Assembly (NCBI GenBank): GCA_905250075.1
Contig: CAJNOP010000010.1
Coordinates: 310,001-374,000 of the forward strand
Source of the DNA: Rotaria sp. Silwood1
Taxonomy: Eukaryota > Rotifera > Eurotatoria > Philodinida > Philodinidae
Direction of reading: 5' to 3'
Length of the DNA: 64,000 nucleotides
The notes beneath the pieces are model-generated. The model had not been told where the DNA came from. It did not search any database and saw only the letters and a program-made list of their open reading frames with translations. Each line of letters opens with the position of its first letter. Within the stretch, counting starts at the first letter, position 1. Both the position numbers and the translations under genes were made by a program. Positions 9,921 through 20,521 of the stretch are shown piece by piece.

Positions 9921-11280
9921 ATTAGATTTAGTTGTAGTGTTATCATCGCATAGATCATGCAATTTGACATCAAATAATTCATGGCCGATTATGGACCAAA
10001 CATTTAAGTGTAGCTGTAACTATGAATGTAAATAAATAATATAGTACACGATATAGATATAGAGCACTGTTTATAATGAGAGTATTGAAAGAAATCTGTA
10101 CTATCAAAATTAAATAATAATAATTCTATGATGATTTTGGAAACTATCTCGAGAAATGATGATTTCTAGTGCAATTTGTGTATTGTTTATGTAGAGTTAG
10201 ATTTTGAAACACAAATATTTTTTCGAGATAATCAGATCTTGAGCATGTTAGAGACACACTTTTATGATCTCCTATGACTTGAAGGTATGGATGTAGATCT
10301 TATCTTCACACACATTCACAAGCTTAAAGTTGATGTTTTGTGTAAAATACAATAGCACATCTTTTATGAGTTACTAAGAAAAACTAATGATCACTTTCAA
10401 CAATTTAGAAAAACAACTGTAAGACAACAAGCCAATAGAAGAAAAACTAATTTGTTATTCTTCTATGTTTATTATATTGTTAAATCATTTAATAAATTTA
10501 AAAACAATGGTAGGTTGAATCCTTTCTATCGTGATATCTGTCCTCTCAAATGAAAGAAAATCGAGCACTGCTAATTGACCACTTGAAATCTCCTGCACAG
10601 TAAGGTGATATGGAGCCACGAAAATTTTTTCAGTAATATACTTTCAAGCGTTGAACATCAATGCGAAGTTTCATCAACGTCTCATATACGTTATCAAAGT
10701 TAGGTTTTTAAGGACCGGGGTTTTAATTAAATCAAATGCCAGTGACAATAAGTTGTTCATAAAGAAAATATGAAAATTTTCATAAGAATGTGTTGTGTAC
10801 GTACAGTGCAATGCCTTTGAGACATACTTGTGTAATAAAAACATACATATGTAATGAAATATAGTTTCTTAACATCTTATGCTTATGAATTGTCCAACTC
10901 GGAGTTGATGCAATGCTACGATGAACAAAGCGAACTACTGTTCATACTAAACTTAAGTCTGACTATGTTCAAAAATGCTAAACATCAATCTACAGATTTC
11001 AAAAATTATTAAAAATTGGTTGTGTCCAAGTGTCTTTTAAATTTTATTTTGCTGCCTTTATTCAGAAGGCTTGTGTTATGTTCAATTGACTAATCCACTC
11101 TTTGCTAAATTAAAACTTGATATCTTAGAAATGGCGGACTTATTATACCATGATTCAATACATATGAACTAACCCGACAAAAAAAAACGTATAAAATAGC
11201 AAAATTATTTAATGCAAAGTTATGAAAGACATTTGATATTTATGTAAGCAATCAAAAAGTAAAAAATATATATGTCAATA
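9921..11280. other. Spacer, 3' flank of peptide copy 3
   Basis: No gene seen. 9930-10030 resembles 3985-4095 of unit 1. 10890-11080 resembles 6480-6650 and 16890-17050, the shared 3' flank of the peptide genes. Confidence 0.45.
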
Positions 11281-11287
11281 TTTTCAA

Positions 11288-11446
11288 TTACGATCCATAT
11301 TCATAACCTCCACCATATGGATATCTGCCAAAGCCTCCACCGTAGTATCCACCATAAGGAAATCCGCCAAATCCACCATAACCACCATAAGGAAATCCAC
11401 CATATCCACCATATCCACCAAAGAGATAATCACTGCTCCAACCCAT
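11288..11446 (-). CDS. Gly/Tyr-rich small peptide, copy 3
   Basis: Predicted 52-residue protein, short enough to be missed by common length cut-offs. It begins MGWSSDYLFGGYGGYGGFPY, continues with GGF, GGY and FPYGGYYGG units, and ends GGGYEYGS. It shares MGWSSD and the PYGG repeats with copy 4, and its promoter, intron (11465-11520) and start position match all sister genes. There is no signal peptide or known domain. The repeated GGY/GGF blocks suggest a disordered or structural peptide. Function unknown. Confidence 0.6.
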   Translation of the reverse strand: MGWSSDYLFGGYGGYGGFPYGGYGGFGGFPYGGYYGGGFGRYPYGGGYEYGS

Positions 11447-11464
11447 TGTTTATATTAAATCAAA

Positions 11465-11520
11465 CTAAAATTAATGTTGAAATAAAAATCTATTGATTAT
11501 TATTCAATATTTACTCTTAC
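11465..11520 (-). other. 5' UTR intron of peptide copy 3
   Basis: Donor GTAAGAG follows AGACAA, and the acceptor is TTAATTTTAG, 18 bases before the start. Length is 56 bp. Confidence 0.6.
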
Positions 11521-11581
11521 TTGTCTTATATATAAAACTTGTATTTTGATTATGAATAAATATCAATGAAGAAGCTATGAG

Positions 11582-11590
11582 CCTTATATA
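11582..11590 (-). promoter_or_regulatory. TATA box of peptide copy 3
   Basis: TATATAAGG on the minus strand, preceded by the shared TTGAG and TAATAACAAC words and followed by CTTCTTCATTGATATTTATT. Confidence 0.55.
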
Positions 11591-11639
11591 CTCAACTATA
11601 TCGTCTATTTTTGTCGTTGTTATTAAGCAAATTAGTAAG

Positions 11640-12139
11640 TATTCATTTATTTGCTAGTGAGATGTGCGTTTTACTCATTTTTTTACATCATCAAATTAAA
11701 AAATCTTCAGTTATCTACATCAACGTTGGCAATCATGCATGAAAATATGCGTCGATATTAGTCAGCTGTAAACAGTAATGTGAGATTTACACAATAGAAA
11801 CACATTTATACTTCTTCCACTTTCTTATTCAATAAAATTTGCATACAAATAATTATTTTTTTTCAAACTGATGATAAACAATAAATTGATTTTCTATGAT
11901 TTTTTTACTCAATATTTAAATAAATAAAACAAACTAATCAATTTAATGTCGAATGCACTTCTTCTTACATCAAAAAAGAAAAATCAGGCAGCTGCAGACA
12001 TTTCAAAACTTTAGCAAAATTTATTCTATTTTTTTTTTGTTAAAATTTGGCAAATTACATTAAAAAGAAATCATAAAAATCTATAAAAATTCAAGTATGC
12101 CAAAAACATCAAGTCTTGATAATCTTAATATTTATCCAA
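11640..12139. other. Spacer upstream of peptide copy 3
   Basis: No gene seen. AT-rich, with partial likeness to 17640-18030 of unit 4. Confidence 0.4.
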
Positions 12140-12600
12140 ATATTTCTTTTGATTCCACTCATCATATAGTTGGAAAAAAAGGACTCTAGGCTTTTTGAAA
12201 AGAATTGTTTGATTGTTGAGAAAATCGACGTTCTCGATAGGATAGCAAAGAGTCATAAAAACGAGTTTCTATTCTAAGATTTTAACCATCAGAACTTCAC
12301 TTATTTTTCAAAACGCTGATTCATGATCCCCCATGGACGAAATTTAACAACAATTATTTTTGATTATTGAGTTTACTGTTCAATGTAGATTTATCCGTTG
12401 ATTCAGACCGTGATAATCATTTCTTTTTCAAACTCAAATTTTGATGGTCAAAGTTCTAGAATAGAAACCTGTGTTTATGTTTTTTTTTCTTTCGTATAAA
12501 ATAAAAATCAATTTTTCTCAATAATCAAACGATATTTTTTAAAATAGTTGCATATTTTTCTTCCATAACTGTATGCCTAGTAAAATCATGATTTCTTTTA
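12140..12600. mobile_element. Foldback (inverted-repeat) element
   Basis: Two diverged arms of about 200 bp are reverse complements. GTTTGATTGTTGAGAAAA at about 12208 pairs with TTTTTCTCAATAATCAAAC at about 12513, and GTTTCTATTCTAAGATTTTA at about 12267 pairs with a complement at about 12445-12470. There is no coding capacity. It looks like an old foldback or MITE remnant specific to unit 3. I cannot assign target-site duplications. Confidence 0.5.
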
Positions 12601-14500
12601 ACCCAATATATGCCAAAAGCAATATTTTGAAAGGTAACTTGATGAGATGGTCTATTCACCATGACAGACGAAGCTCTCAAAAAAAGTGTTCTGCTTCAGT
12701 GTTGAGTTGTCGACATTTTATGTTGTTTTCTTTAATATCTGGATGAAGACAGAAGAGAACAGTTTATCGTATGAAATTGTCATGAATCCGAAAGAAACAT
12801 CATTAATTTTATAGTTGCGTCGTCGTTCTGATTATATAGTATTTCTATTACTTCGTTCTCATCTATTATGATGCTATCATTTATTTACAAGTCAATTTGA
12901 TACATCTTCTGATACTCTAAAATGTTGTTACTTTTTTCAATTTAAGAATAATCGAAGCCCTTTTATCAAGGTTTCCAACTTTTAGGAGTTGCTATTTCTA
13001 CATAAAGTGAACAAAATGATTAGAACTCAAATAAATTTTGCAATGAATTTTTCAAATGCAAAAAAATCAAGATGCTCTAATAACCGAGATTATGTTAATC
13101 ATTGCTTGGCATGACACGAAAACGTTTTGCAAGATTCACGCCATATCAAAGAAGAGTTCTCAATAAAACTTATAAATGAATGGATGAAATGGTTTAGAAA
13201 AAAGTTAAAGTGGGGTCTCATATTAACAAAAAATAACGTTCAAGAAAATCACAAGGCAATCATATTTTAGTCTCAACAAATCGCTTGAGTAAAAAATTCG
13301 AGTGTGTTCTACTTAACTATGATAGATAAGATCATCAAGGTTTAACTATTACTGATTGTGATAGATTGCTTTAGCGTAGTTTCAAATATTTATTTACGTC
13401 AATGTAAGAGTTGCGTAAAAACGTAAGAAAAATATAGTTATCGGAAAAGTGATTGATTCTGCGGTAACATAAACGTAGAATGATACACAAAGAATAGCTT
13501 TTATTGAAGTCTATATCAAATCGTCAAGCTTTTTATGATCTATTGTTTTTGAGAATCGCTTTATATTAAAAATCTTTGTAAGTCTTATTTCTTCTGTTAA
13601 TGCTAAGTTTCCATGAATGTTTTTGAAATTTTGTACACGTCAATCGATCACTTTTATTGAGATCTACTTGAAGCAATCAACTATGATGTATATTTGTGCA
13701 TATGTGTGAATTTATAGGATCGTCGGTCATGGAGATCACTGTGGAGATAAGTCGATAAATGGCTAAAGAATTCTTATTAACATGTACGAGGTCTGACGAG
13801 ACTACTTTTATTTAGTTTCAATCGATTAAAGATATTTTGCAACCATCGATGCCACTCTCTTGCCAGGCTATTGAAAACTAAAATTATTCTGTCCATACAT
13901 TAATCATTACATCACAAAACTTGAGTTTTTAGGTTTTTTAACATCGAATGTATAATAGTTTTCATAAGCAGTCGTGCTTGTCAAAAGTGTTATGACTACA
14001 ACAGAATGCAATGAACATGGGAACCCACTATTGACGATAAATAACCAGATATTTATAGATCTTTGCAATGTGACTAGGTATACATGGGATATTATACATT
14101 TAGTCATCGAGAAACCATTTTCCAAATACAGTAAATGGTGTTCTGCGCTTCAGACAAGAAATAATTATACACAGTAGTAGTAAGATGTCAATATGATCAT
14201 ATACGACTATCTTATTTTAGCGGTCAACATACTTTTGATGTCATAACAGAACTAAGTGCGTAAAACAGTGAGTTTGTTTCTGATGAAATACGACATATCT
14301 ACAATGCGTAGTTTACTGTAAACCATCAGAAAAGCGTTGTACTTTGTGTCGTATATGTCTCGTATAGAGTGATTCTATACAGTTAGCAAAGCTACAGAGA
14401 ATAATATTAATAATCTGTCGGCATCTCTATGAATACAATTACTAATTGAAAAACATTCATTAGATCTATTTCTTTCACTAAAAACCAAATTGTTTAACTA
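12601..14500. repeat. Spacer shared by units 3 and 4
   Basis: No gene. Long stretches align with 18110-19720. Examples are AATAGCTTTTATTGAAGTCT at about 13493 and 18906, CAATCGAT-CTTTTATTGAGAT at about 13641 and 19073, and CTCTTGC at about 13857 and 19311. Frames of about 70 codons here on both strands are not conserved between the copies, so I treat them as chance. Confidence 0.5.
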
Positions 14501-14740
14501 ACGATGGTTTATTTGTCTAAATTCTGAATTTATTTCAATTTAATATCTTACACAAAAATCCACAACTACAATTGTTATAACTATTTTATATACCAGATGA
14601 AAATATCAATGATGTAATACAGAAACACCTTGATGACTTGTATGAAGATTATCCACTTGTTTTTTAAGTGAACAAATCCAAAGTTCTGTACAAAGATATT
14701 TGGCTGTACCTAACTCATCACGATAGCATGAGTTTTGGGG
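14501..14740 (-). pseudogene. TRAPPC6 pseudogene relic (3' part)
   Basis: This is a second decayed copy of the TRAPPC6 3' half. The plus strand keeps TTGTTTTTTAAGTGAACAAATCCAAAG and TACAAAGATATTTGGCTGTA-type pieces, against the matching complement of exon 2 at about 20110-20165. The 3' coding end is visible near 14530-14570. It has many small deletions and only about 240 bp survives. It lies between peptide copies 3 and 4, mirroring the pseudogene between copies 2 and 3. Confidence 0.7.
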
Positions 14741-17255
14741 TGGGTATAGGTATAAGTATTAGTAAAGACAATAGTCACAACTCACATGCTCTTCTTCATA
14801 ATTTGATGATCAAGGTTCTCTTAAACATCGCGTAACATGACACAAAGAACGTTTTGTAGGGTTCATGGTATATCACAGAATGAAGTTAAATACAACATAT
14901 AGATTGATGTATGAAATTGCTTAGAGAAATTAAGTGGCGTCTTAGATTAACAAAAATGAATGATATCTGAATCTGAACAAGTTGCTCAAGTGAAGCATTC
15001 GAGTGTGTTTTACTCGGTTATATTGTTTCAACTTCATTTTAAGATACTTTTTTAAAATCAGTGTACAATCCTTGTAAGAACATCAGAAAAGCACTGATTG
15101 GAAGGACGGTACATTATACTGTATCGTAAACAATCATCCTAATACGAACTGTTTTTGATCATTTTTAAGTCAAACGTGGGTCGGTATTCATGGTATGAAT
15201 GATTAAGAATTCTCAGCTTTACTATACTATTATTTATGATAGAGAGTCTTGTCACAGATTGAACAACACGGTAAGTAAATCTCCGTACATCAGTTACTCA
15301 GATCAATCGTGCTTGATCGTACACGACCGTATATCAATCAATAGCGACGGAAAAACGCAACTGTTTACGATTACCGCTTACAGCGATCGTAAATAAAGTT
15401 TCACGGTGTATTACGATCATCGTAGAGAATGATCATAGAAAATTGATATTAACACCGAGCGTAATAATACGGCAACTGTAAATGCTGTCTGGATATTATC
15501 CTAAGGCATCGTATAAGTTGCCTGTAAATGGTTTAATAAATGATCATCGTTCTCTATTGTTCTTCGTCCTAAACAGTCATTAATGTGACAAAAAATTACT
15601 TGAATGACCTTTTCCTACAATGCCCTATAAGGGTTGAATCGAAAGCACTCGTATGAGGCAATATCAACTTTTCATGCAGCATATCGACACAAACAACTCC
15701 GGAAAACCTTATTTTTATCTGATCTTTAACTGAAGAAAAAAATAGTATTTAAGAGTATTCTCAACAAACTTTTATGGAATGTGTAAGGACAGTGGTCTTG
15801 TCGACCACTAACAAACCAATTGGAATGAAGCACGTCTGGATTCGTCCTATGCTCAGTACTAGCAAACAGCTTTGATTTTTTAGACAAATAAGTAGGTTCT
15901 ATAGTGGCACTTTTCTAACAGCATCTTTTGTGTAAGTGCTTTTTCAGAATGTGCGGGGTTTAGCTGATGTGGATGGGCATTAATGAGGGTGTGGGTTGTG
16001 TAGTTGTAACTTTAGGTGAGAATAAAAGAAAAATCATTAATTATACGCTTCAATTACAAAGAAAGTGGAACAAATCATTAGAACCAAGAGCTTCCTTGTA
16101 ACAACAGAAGCACACAGACAAGAAAAAAATTGGTACGATTTACAATAACAGGATTTTTTTCTGAAATAAAAGATCAACAATTCGCTTCATTTATGATTTG
16201 ATACAGCCAAAAGGTTGAGAGACAGACAATTATAATGATTTAATCGATACTATTAACATACGTTAACTGTTTATGTGAACGCGTGATTCGTTTAGACAGA
16301 ATATATTCTAAATGAAGTTTACTTTTAGCTTATTTATTAGTCTTTAACTCATCTCAATGAATACGATTATTCACGGCAGAACGGTTGAATACAGGTGAAG
16401 TGTGATTTTACAGTGATTTGTATTCGTTCCTAAGTACTACTGTTGCATTTCATCGCAAACAAAAATATATACTCAGACGTAGAGGACATATTTCATGTAA
16501 ACTTATGTCAATCTGCATATTCAATTAGATATATTTTTTCAGATAAGAATATTTTTTTATCATTCTACGGATGTGTTGGAATTTCTAGGAGATAATTCAT
16601 AGGAAGAGTATAGTCTTAAGTAAAAGATAACAAGATTTTATTGAATATTTTTATAGATGAGAAATATCTGTTCGATTGTGATACATTTGAATGCGTACCA
16701 CATTGATGAAATCAAATGGCAGTAAGAACAATATTCTCGTAAAGAAACTCCGAAAATTTTCTTATGAACGTGCTGCAGTCGTGTACCACATTGTCGTCGA
16801 GACCTGTTCTTTTAATAAAATTATGTGTTTATAATGAAGTTTAGTTTCATGTTGATTTCTTTTTATCAATTTTCTATCTTGAATCTGATACAATGCTGAG
16901 ATGAACAAAGCAAAATACTATCCATACTGAACTTTTAAGTATTGATATATATACAAACACTAAAAAATAATCTATAAAAATTCAAAGATCATTCAAAAAT
17001 CGTTATCTCCGATGCCTTTTAAGTTATATTTTGCTGCGTTTATTGATTAGCATGCTCTAATGTCTAGTGAATTTCATTTACTTTTTGTTGAATCGAAATT
17101 TGACATCTTTCAAATTTAGAATTCATACAACGATTCAGTATATACGATCTGATTCAAGAAGACTCATAAAATAACAAAACTATTTAATATGAAGTCATGA
17201 AAGACATTTTTTATTTATTTAAGCAATTAATTATTAAAATACATATATCAATATT
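14741..17255. other. Spacer, 3' flank of peptide copy 4
   Basis: No gene seen. 14800-15010 resembles 18340-18600, and 16130-17060 resembles the 3' flanks of copies 2 and 3. Around 15290-15440 there are several short CGATCGT- and GATCAT-type palindromic words of unknown meaning. Confidence 0.4.
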
Positions 17256-17260
17256 TTCAA

Positions 17261-17461
17261 TTACCAACCATATCCATAACCTCCACCATATGGAAAGCCA
17301 CCAAAGCCGCCAAGGCCTCCATAGCCATATCCTCCACCATATCCACCATAGGGAAATCCACCAAATCCACCATATGGATATCCACCAAACTGACCATGAT
17401 GATGGTGGTGATGACCGAATCCACCATATCCGCCAAAAAGATTATCACTACTCCAACCCAT
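17261..17461 (-). CDS. Gly/Tyr-rich small peptide, copy 4
   Basis: Predicted 66-residue protein. It starts MGWSSDNLFGGYGGFG, has a run of six His (about residues 17-22), then PYGG/GGF/GGY repeats, and ends GGGYGYGW. The His run could bind metal, but that is speculation. There is no signal peptide or membrane span. The promoter, a 58 bp 5' UTR intron (17480-17537) and an AATAAATAAA signal about 40 bases past the stop make a complete small gene. It is the copy nearest to the intact TRAPPC6 gene, which is transcribed towards it, and the block containing both may be the source of the array. Function unknown. Confidence 0.62.
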   Translation of the reverse strand: MGWSSDNLFGGYGGFGHHHHHHGQFGGYPYGGFGGFPYGGYGGGYGYGGLGGFGGFPYGGGYGYGW

Positions 17462-17479
17462 TGTTTATATTAAATCAAA

Positions 17480-17537
17480 CTAAAATTAATAATATGTTTA
17501 AAAAAATCGACTATTTTGATTTAATGCGTACACTTAC
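17480..17537 (-). other. 5' UTR intron of peptide copy 4
   Basis: Donor GTAAGTG follows AACAA, and the acceptor is TTAATTTTAG, 18 bases before the start codon. Confidence 0.6.
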
Positions 17538-17596
17538 TTGTTATATATATAACTTGTATTTTAAATATAAATGAATATCAACGAAGAAACTATCTG

Positions 17597-17605
17597 CTTT
17601 TTATA
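17597..17605 (-). promoter_or_regulatory. TATA box of peptide copy 4
   Basis: TATAAAAAG on the minus strand, preceded by TTTGAG and TAATAACAAC and followed by the shared TTCTTCGTTGATATTCATTT. Confidence 0.55.
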
Positions 17606-17639
17606 CTCAAATGTGTTGTTATTAAAATATCGAGTTGAA

Positions 17640-19850
17640 AAATATTATGAATAAGAACCGAATAATTCAGTACGAATGTAGGCGTATTACTCATATTTTT
17701 GCGTCACGAAAAATTGACAACCATCAACTCTTTGAATCGACGTCAGCAATCAGGCGTGGCAATATGCGTGGATATTACTCATTTGCGCACTACGATGTGA
17801 CATTTTAAAATAAATCATTTATATTTCTATAATTTTCTTATTCAATAGGTCTTATACACAAAAAATATTGTTTTTTGTAATTCATAATGAACAATAAATT
17901 TATTATTTTGTATGTTGCATTTGATATTGAAATATATAAAATAAACTAATGAATATAATATCAAATGTACTTATTGGAACACAAGGAAAAAGACAAATAA
18001 ATATTTTTGTTTGTTTTAACATCTACAATTAGCAACAAGACGATAGTTTATTATATTAAACTATGTTATTGTTTGTAATGATATTGTTTATGAACACGTC
18101 CATTTTCTATACATATCTTCTAATACTACAAGATTTTATGCCTGTTTTTTTTTTAATTTAAAAATAACCGAAGTCGTTTTATCAAGGTTTTTGAATGTTT
18201 GGAGCTGTTATTTCTATATCAATTGAGCAAGAAGAGTATTGCGATTTGAATAAACTTCATACTGAATATTTGGAAGACAAAAACCAACGAACCTTTTCAT
18301 CTGAAGAAGTTATGTATACAGAAAAGCAATAAACGTAGAATATGGAAAAATGTGTACGCCTTCTCAATAATTTGATAATTGAGATTATGTTGATCATTGC
18401 GTTGGGCATGACATGAAGACTTTTTGATGGGTTTACGTCATGTTAAAGAATAAATACTAATAACATCTAAGATTGATGTATGAAATTATTTAGAAAAGTT
18501 AATTAGTACATCACAATAGTAAAAAATAATGTTAAAAACAACAATAGTGAATGATAATTTAATTTCAACAAATTGTTCGAGTGTGTTCCCCTTGGCTAAA
18601 ATAAATAAGATTATCAAGATTCATCTATTACTGATTGTAAAAAATCTAGTCTGTATGATTTTTAAATCGTCCATGGACCGATTTTAACAACATAATTCAT
18701 TAAGAATTCTCACCCTTTTTTAAGTTCTTATTTATTGTACAAATCTCCTTCAAAATTTAACCATATGGAACGACAACCTTGGTACAGGAATAAGTTATGA
18801 TAATTTTTGACCAGAAAAAGACGATCATAAATGATATACACGGTAGATATCATAGATAGAAGTAGTCTAAATACACACTTAGTAATTATAGGATGGTATA
18901 TGAACAATAGCTTTTATTGAAGTCTTTTTAACGTTGCGAGGTTTTTCATGATTTATTGCTCCTGAAAATTGCTTCATGTTAAAAGTCTTGCATTATCTTC
19001 GTTGTATCGTCGAAGTCTCTTTTTTCTGTTAATACTTATGTTCTATTTATATTTTTGAGCTATTTTATACATCAATCGATAGCTTTTATTGAGATCGACT
19101 TCAGGCAGTCCATCGTGACGTACAAATATGCGTATGTGCGATTTTTTATGACAGCCTGTCTTGGAAGCAATATTGAGCTTATAAGGAAATATGTAGTTTT
19201 CTCTTCAGTTGAGATGTGTTGTTTCTTCATAATACACATCAGGCCTGATGAGAGTGTATCTATTTAGTCTTGGTCTTCGGAAGATATTTTCCAACTCTCA
19301 ATACTTCCTCTCTTGCTAGACTATCAATAGCTGAAACAGTTCTCTCTCTGTTTTTAACCTTGATATATAATATTCGTTAGTATTTTCTATGAACAGTCGA
19401 ACTCCTCCAAAGTATTATATCTGCAATATGGATATTTCTAGTGTGAATACAATTATATAGTATCATCCAGAGTTAACTGTAAAGAAATCTTTTACAAACA
19501 CAGTAAACGGCATCTTTCACTACAGATGAATAATGATCGTATATGGTCGCAATTAGAAACAACATAATTTTATATACGGTAATCGCATTTTCCTCGTTAA
19601 CATACTGTAAACGACAACAGTGATTTTGTTTATGATAACGACGGTTCATGTTGAATGGTTCTATTCCATCAACAAGGTTAGAGAAAATAAGATCAGTAAT
19701 ATTTCAGCATCTTTGCGAGCAAAAGCAGCAACTATTCAAGAAATATTCATTTGATCTATTATATTTACTAAATAATCAAATTGCTTTTTTTAACTAACAA
19801 TGATTTAATTACAGTAAAACATTATAATTATAGAAAAGAAATTGTTTTGA
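17640..19850. repeat. Spacer of unit 4
   Basis: No gene. It matches the unit 3 spacer over much of its length and carries the shared hairpin word at about 18045. A 70-codon plus frame at 19055-19267 is not kept in the matching part of unit 3. Confidence 0.45.
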
Positions 19851-19851
19851 T

Positions 19852-20409
19852 TTATTTTTGTCCAACTGTTGAATTTATTTCAATTTGAAATTTTACACCA
19901 AAATCCACAATTTCAGCTGTTACACGACATGGATAACCCATATTTGTTAAAATTCCTCTTATCAAACCCGTAGAATATGCTATATACAATGCATGTAATT
20001 GATTGATATTATCAATAGGTTTGTTCATTGTTAATAGTGTTTGCTGTAATAAACGAAAACGTCCATCATGTATTACATAAACACCTTGATGATTTGTACG
20101 TAGATTATCAACTTGTTTTTTAAATAAACAAATCCAAAGTTCTTTACAAAGATATTTTACTGTATCTAATTCATCACGATAACGTGGATTTTCTTTTGAT
20201 AATCTTTCACTAAGTGAATAACCCACTCGATAACCTTTACAACAACAAAAAAAACAAAAGACAGAATAAACAACATTAAACAGAAAATGAAAATTTTTAC
20301 CTATTTGTGATAAATATAACGATGTCGATTCAACATCATTTTCGTTCTCATTATTATAAAATTCAACAATAGCCATATGAAGATAATCAAAAAGCGTTTC
20401 GTCAACCAT
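19852..20409 (-). CDS. TRAPPC6: TRAPP complex subunit 6 (Trs33)
   Basis: Small core subunit of the TRAPP complexes, which act as exchange factors for Rab1/Ypt1 at ER-to-Golgi and Golgi steps. There are two exons, 20301-20409 and 19852-20234, with a 66 bp intron (donor GTAAAAA, acceptor TTGTAAAG). They join in frame to give 163 residues, the usual size for the family. The start MVDETLFDYLH matches the MADE-LF-LLH start of animal TRAPPC6. The signature KKQVDNLRTNHQGVYV and the later STGLIRGILTNMG follow in family order. Its start lies about 110 bp from the BUB3 stop on the same strand. Two decayed copies lie at about 8.7-9.3 kb and 14.5-14.7 kb. Confidence 0.93.
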   Translation of the reverse strand: MVDETLFDYLHMAIVEFYNNENENDVESTSLYLSQIGKNFHFLFNVVYSVFCFFCCCKGYRVGYSLSERLSKENPRYRDELDTVKYLCKELWICLFKKQVDNLRTNHQGVYVIHDGRFRLLQQTLLTMNKPIDNINQLHALYIAYSTGLIRGILTNMGYPCRVTAEIVDFGVKFQIEINSTVGQK

Positions 20410-20521
20410 CTAAAGAATAATATATTCACTTTTTTTTTGTGTCTCTTTTTTCTATTAATATCAACAACAACAATAGAGAGAACAAAAGAAAACATAATTA
20501 TCTATTTTTTTATTATTTCTA

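Noticed and set aside
17197-17574. 125-codon plus-strand His-rich frame, with a relative at 11272-11496
   Set aside because: It is the complement of GGY/PYGG codons, and the His/Ile-rich translation is a shadow of the minus-strand peptide genes.
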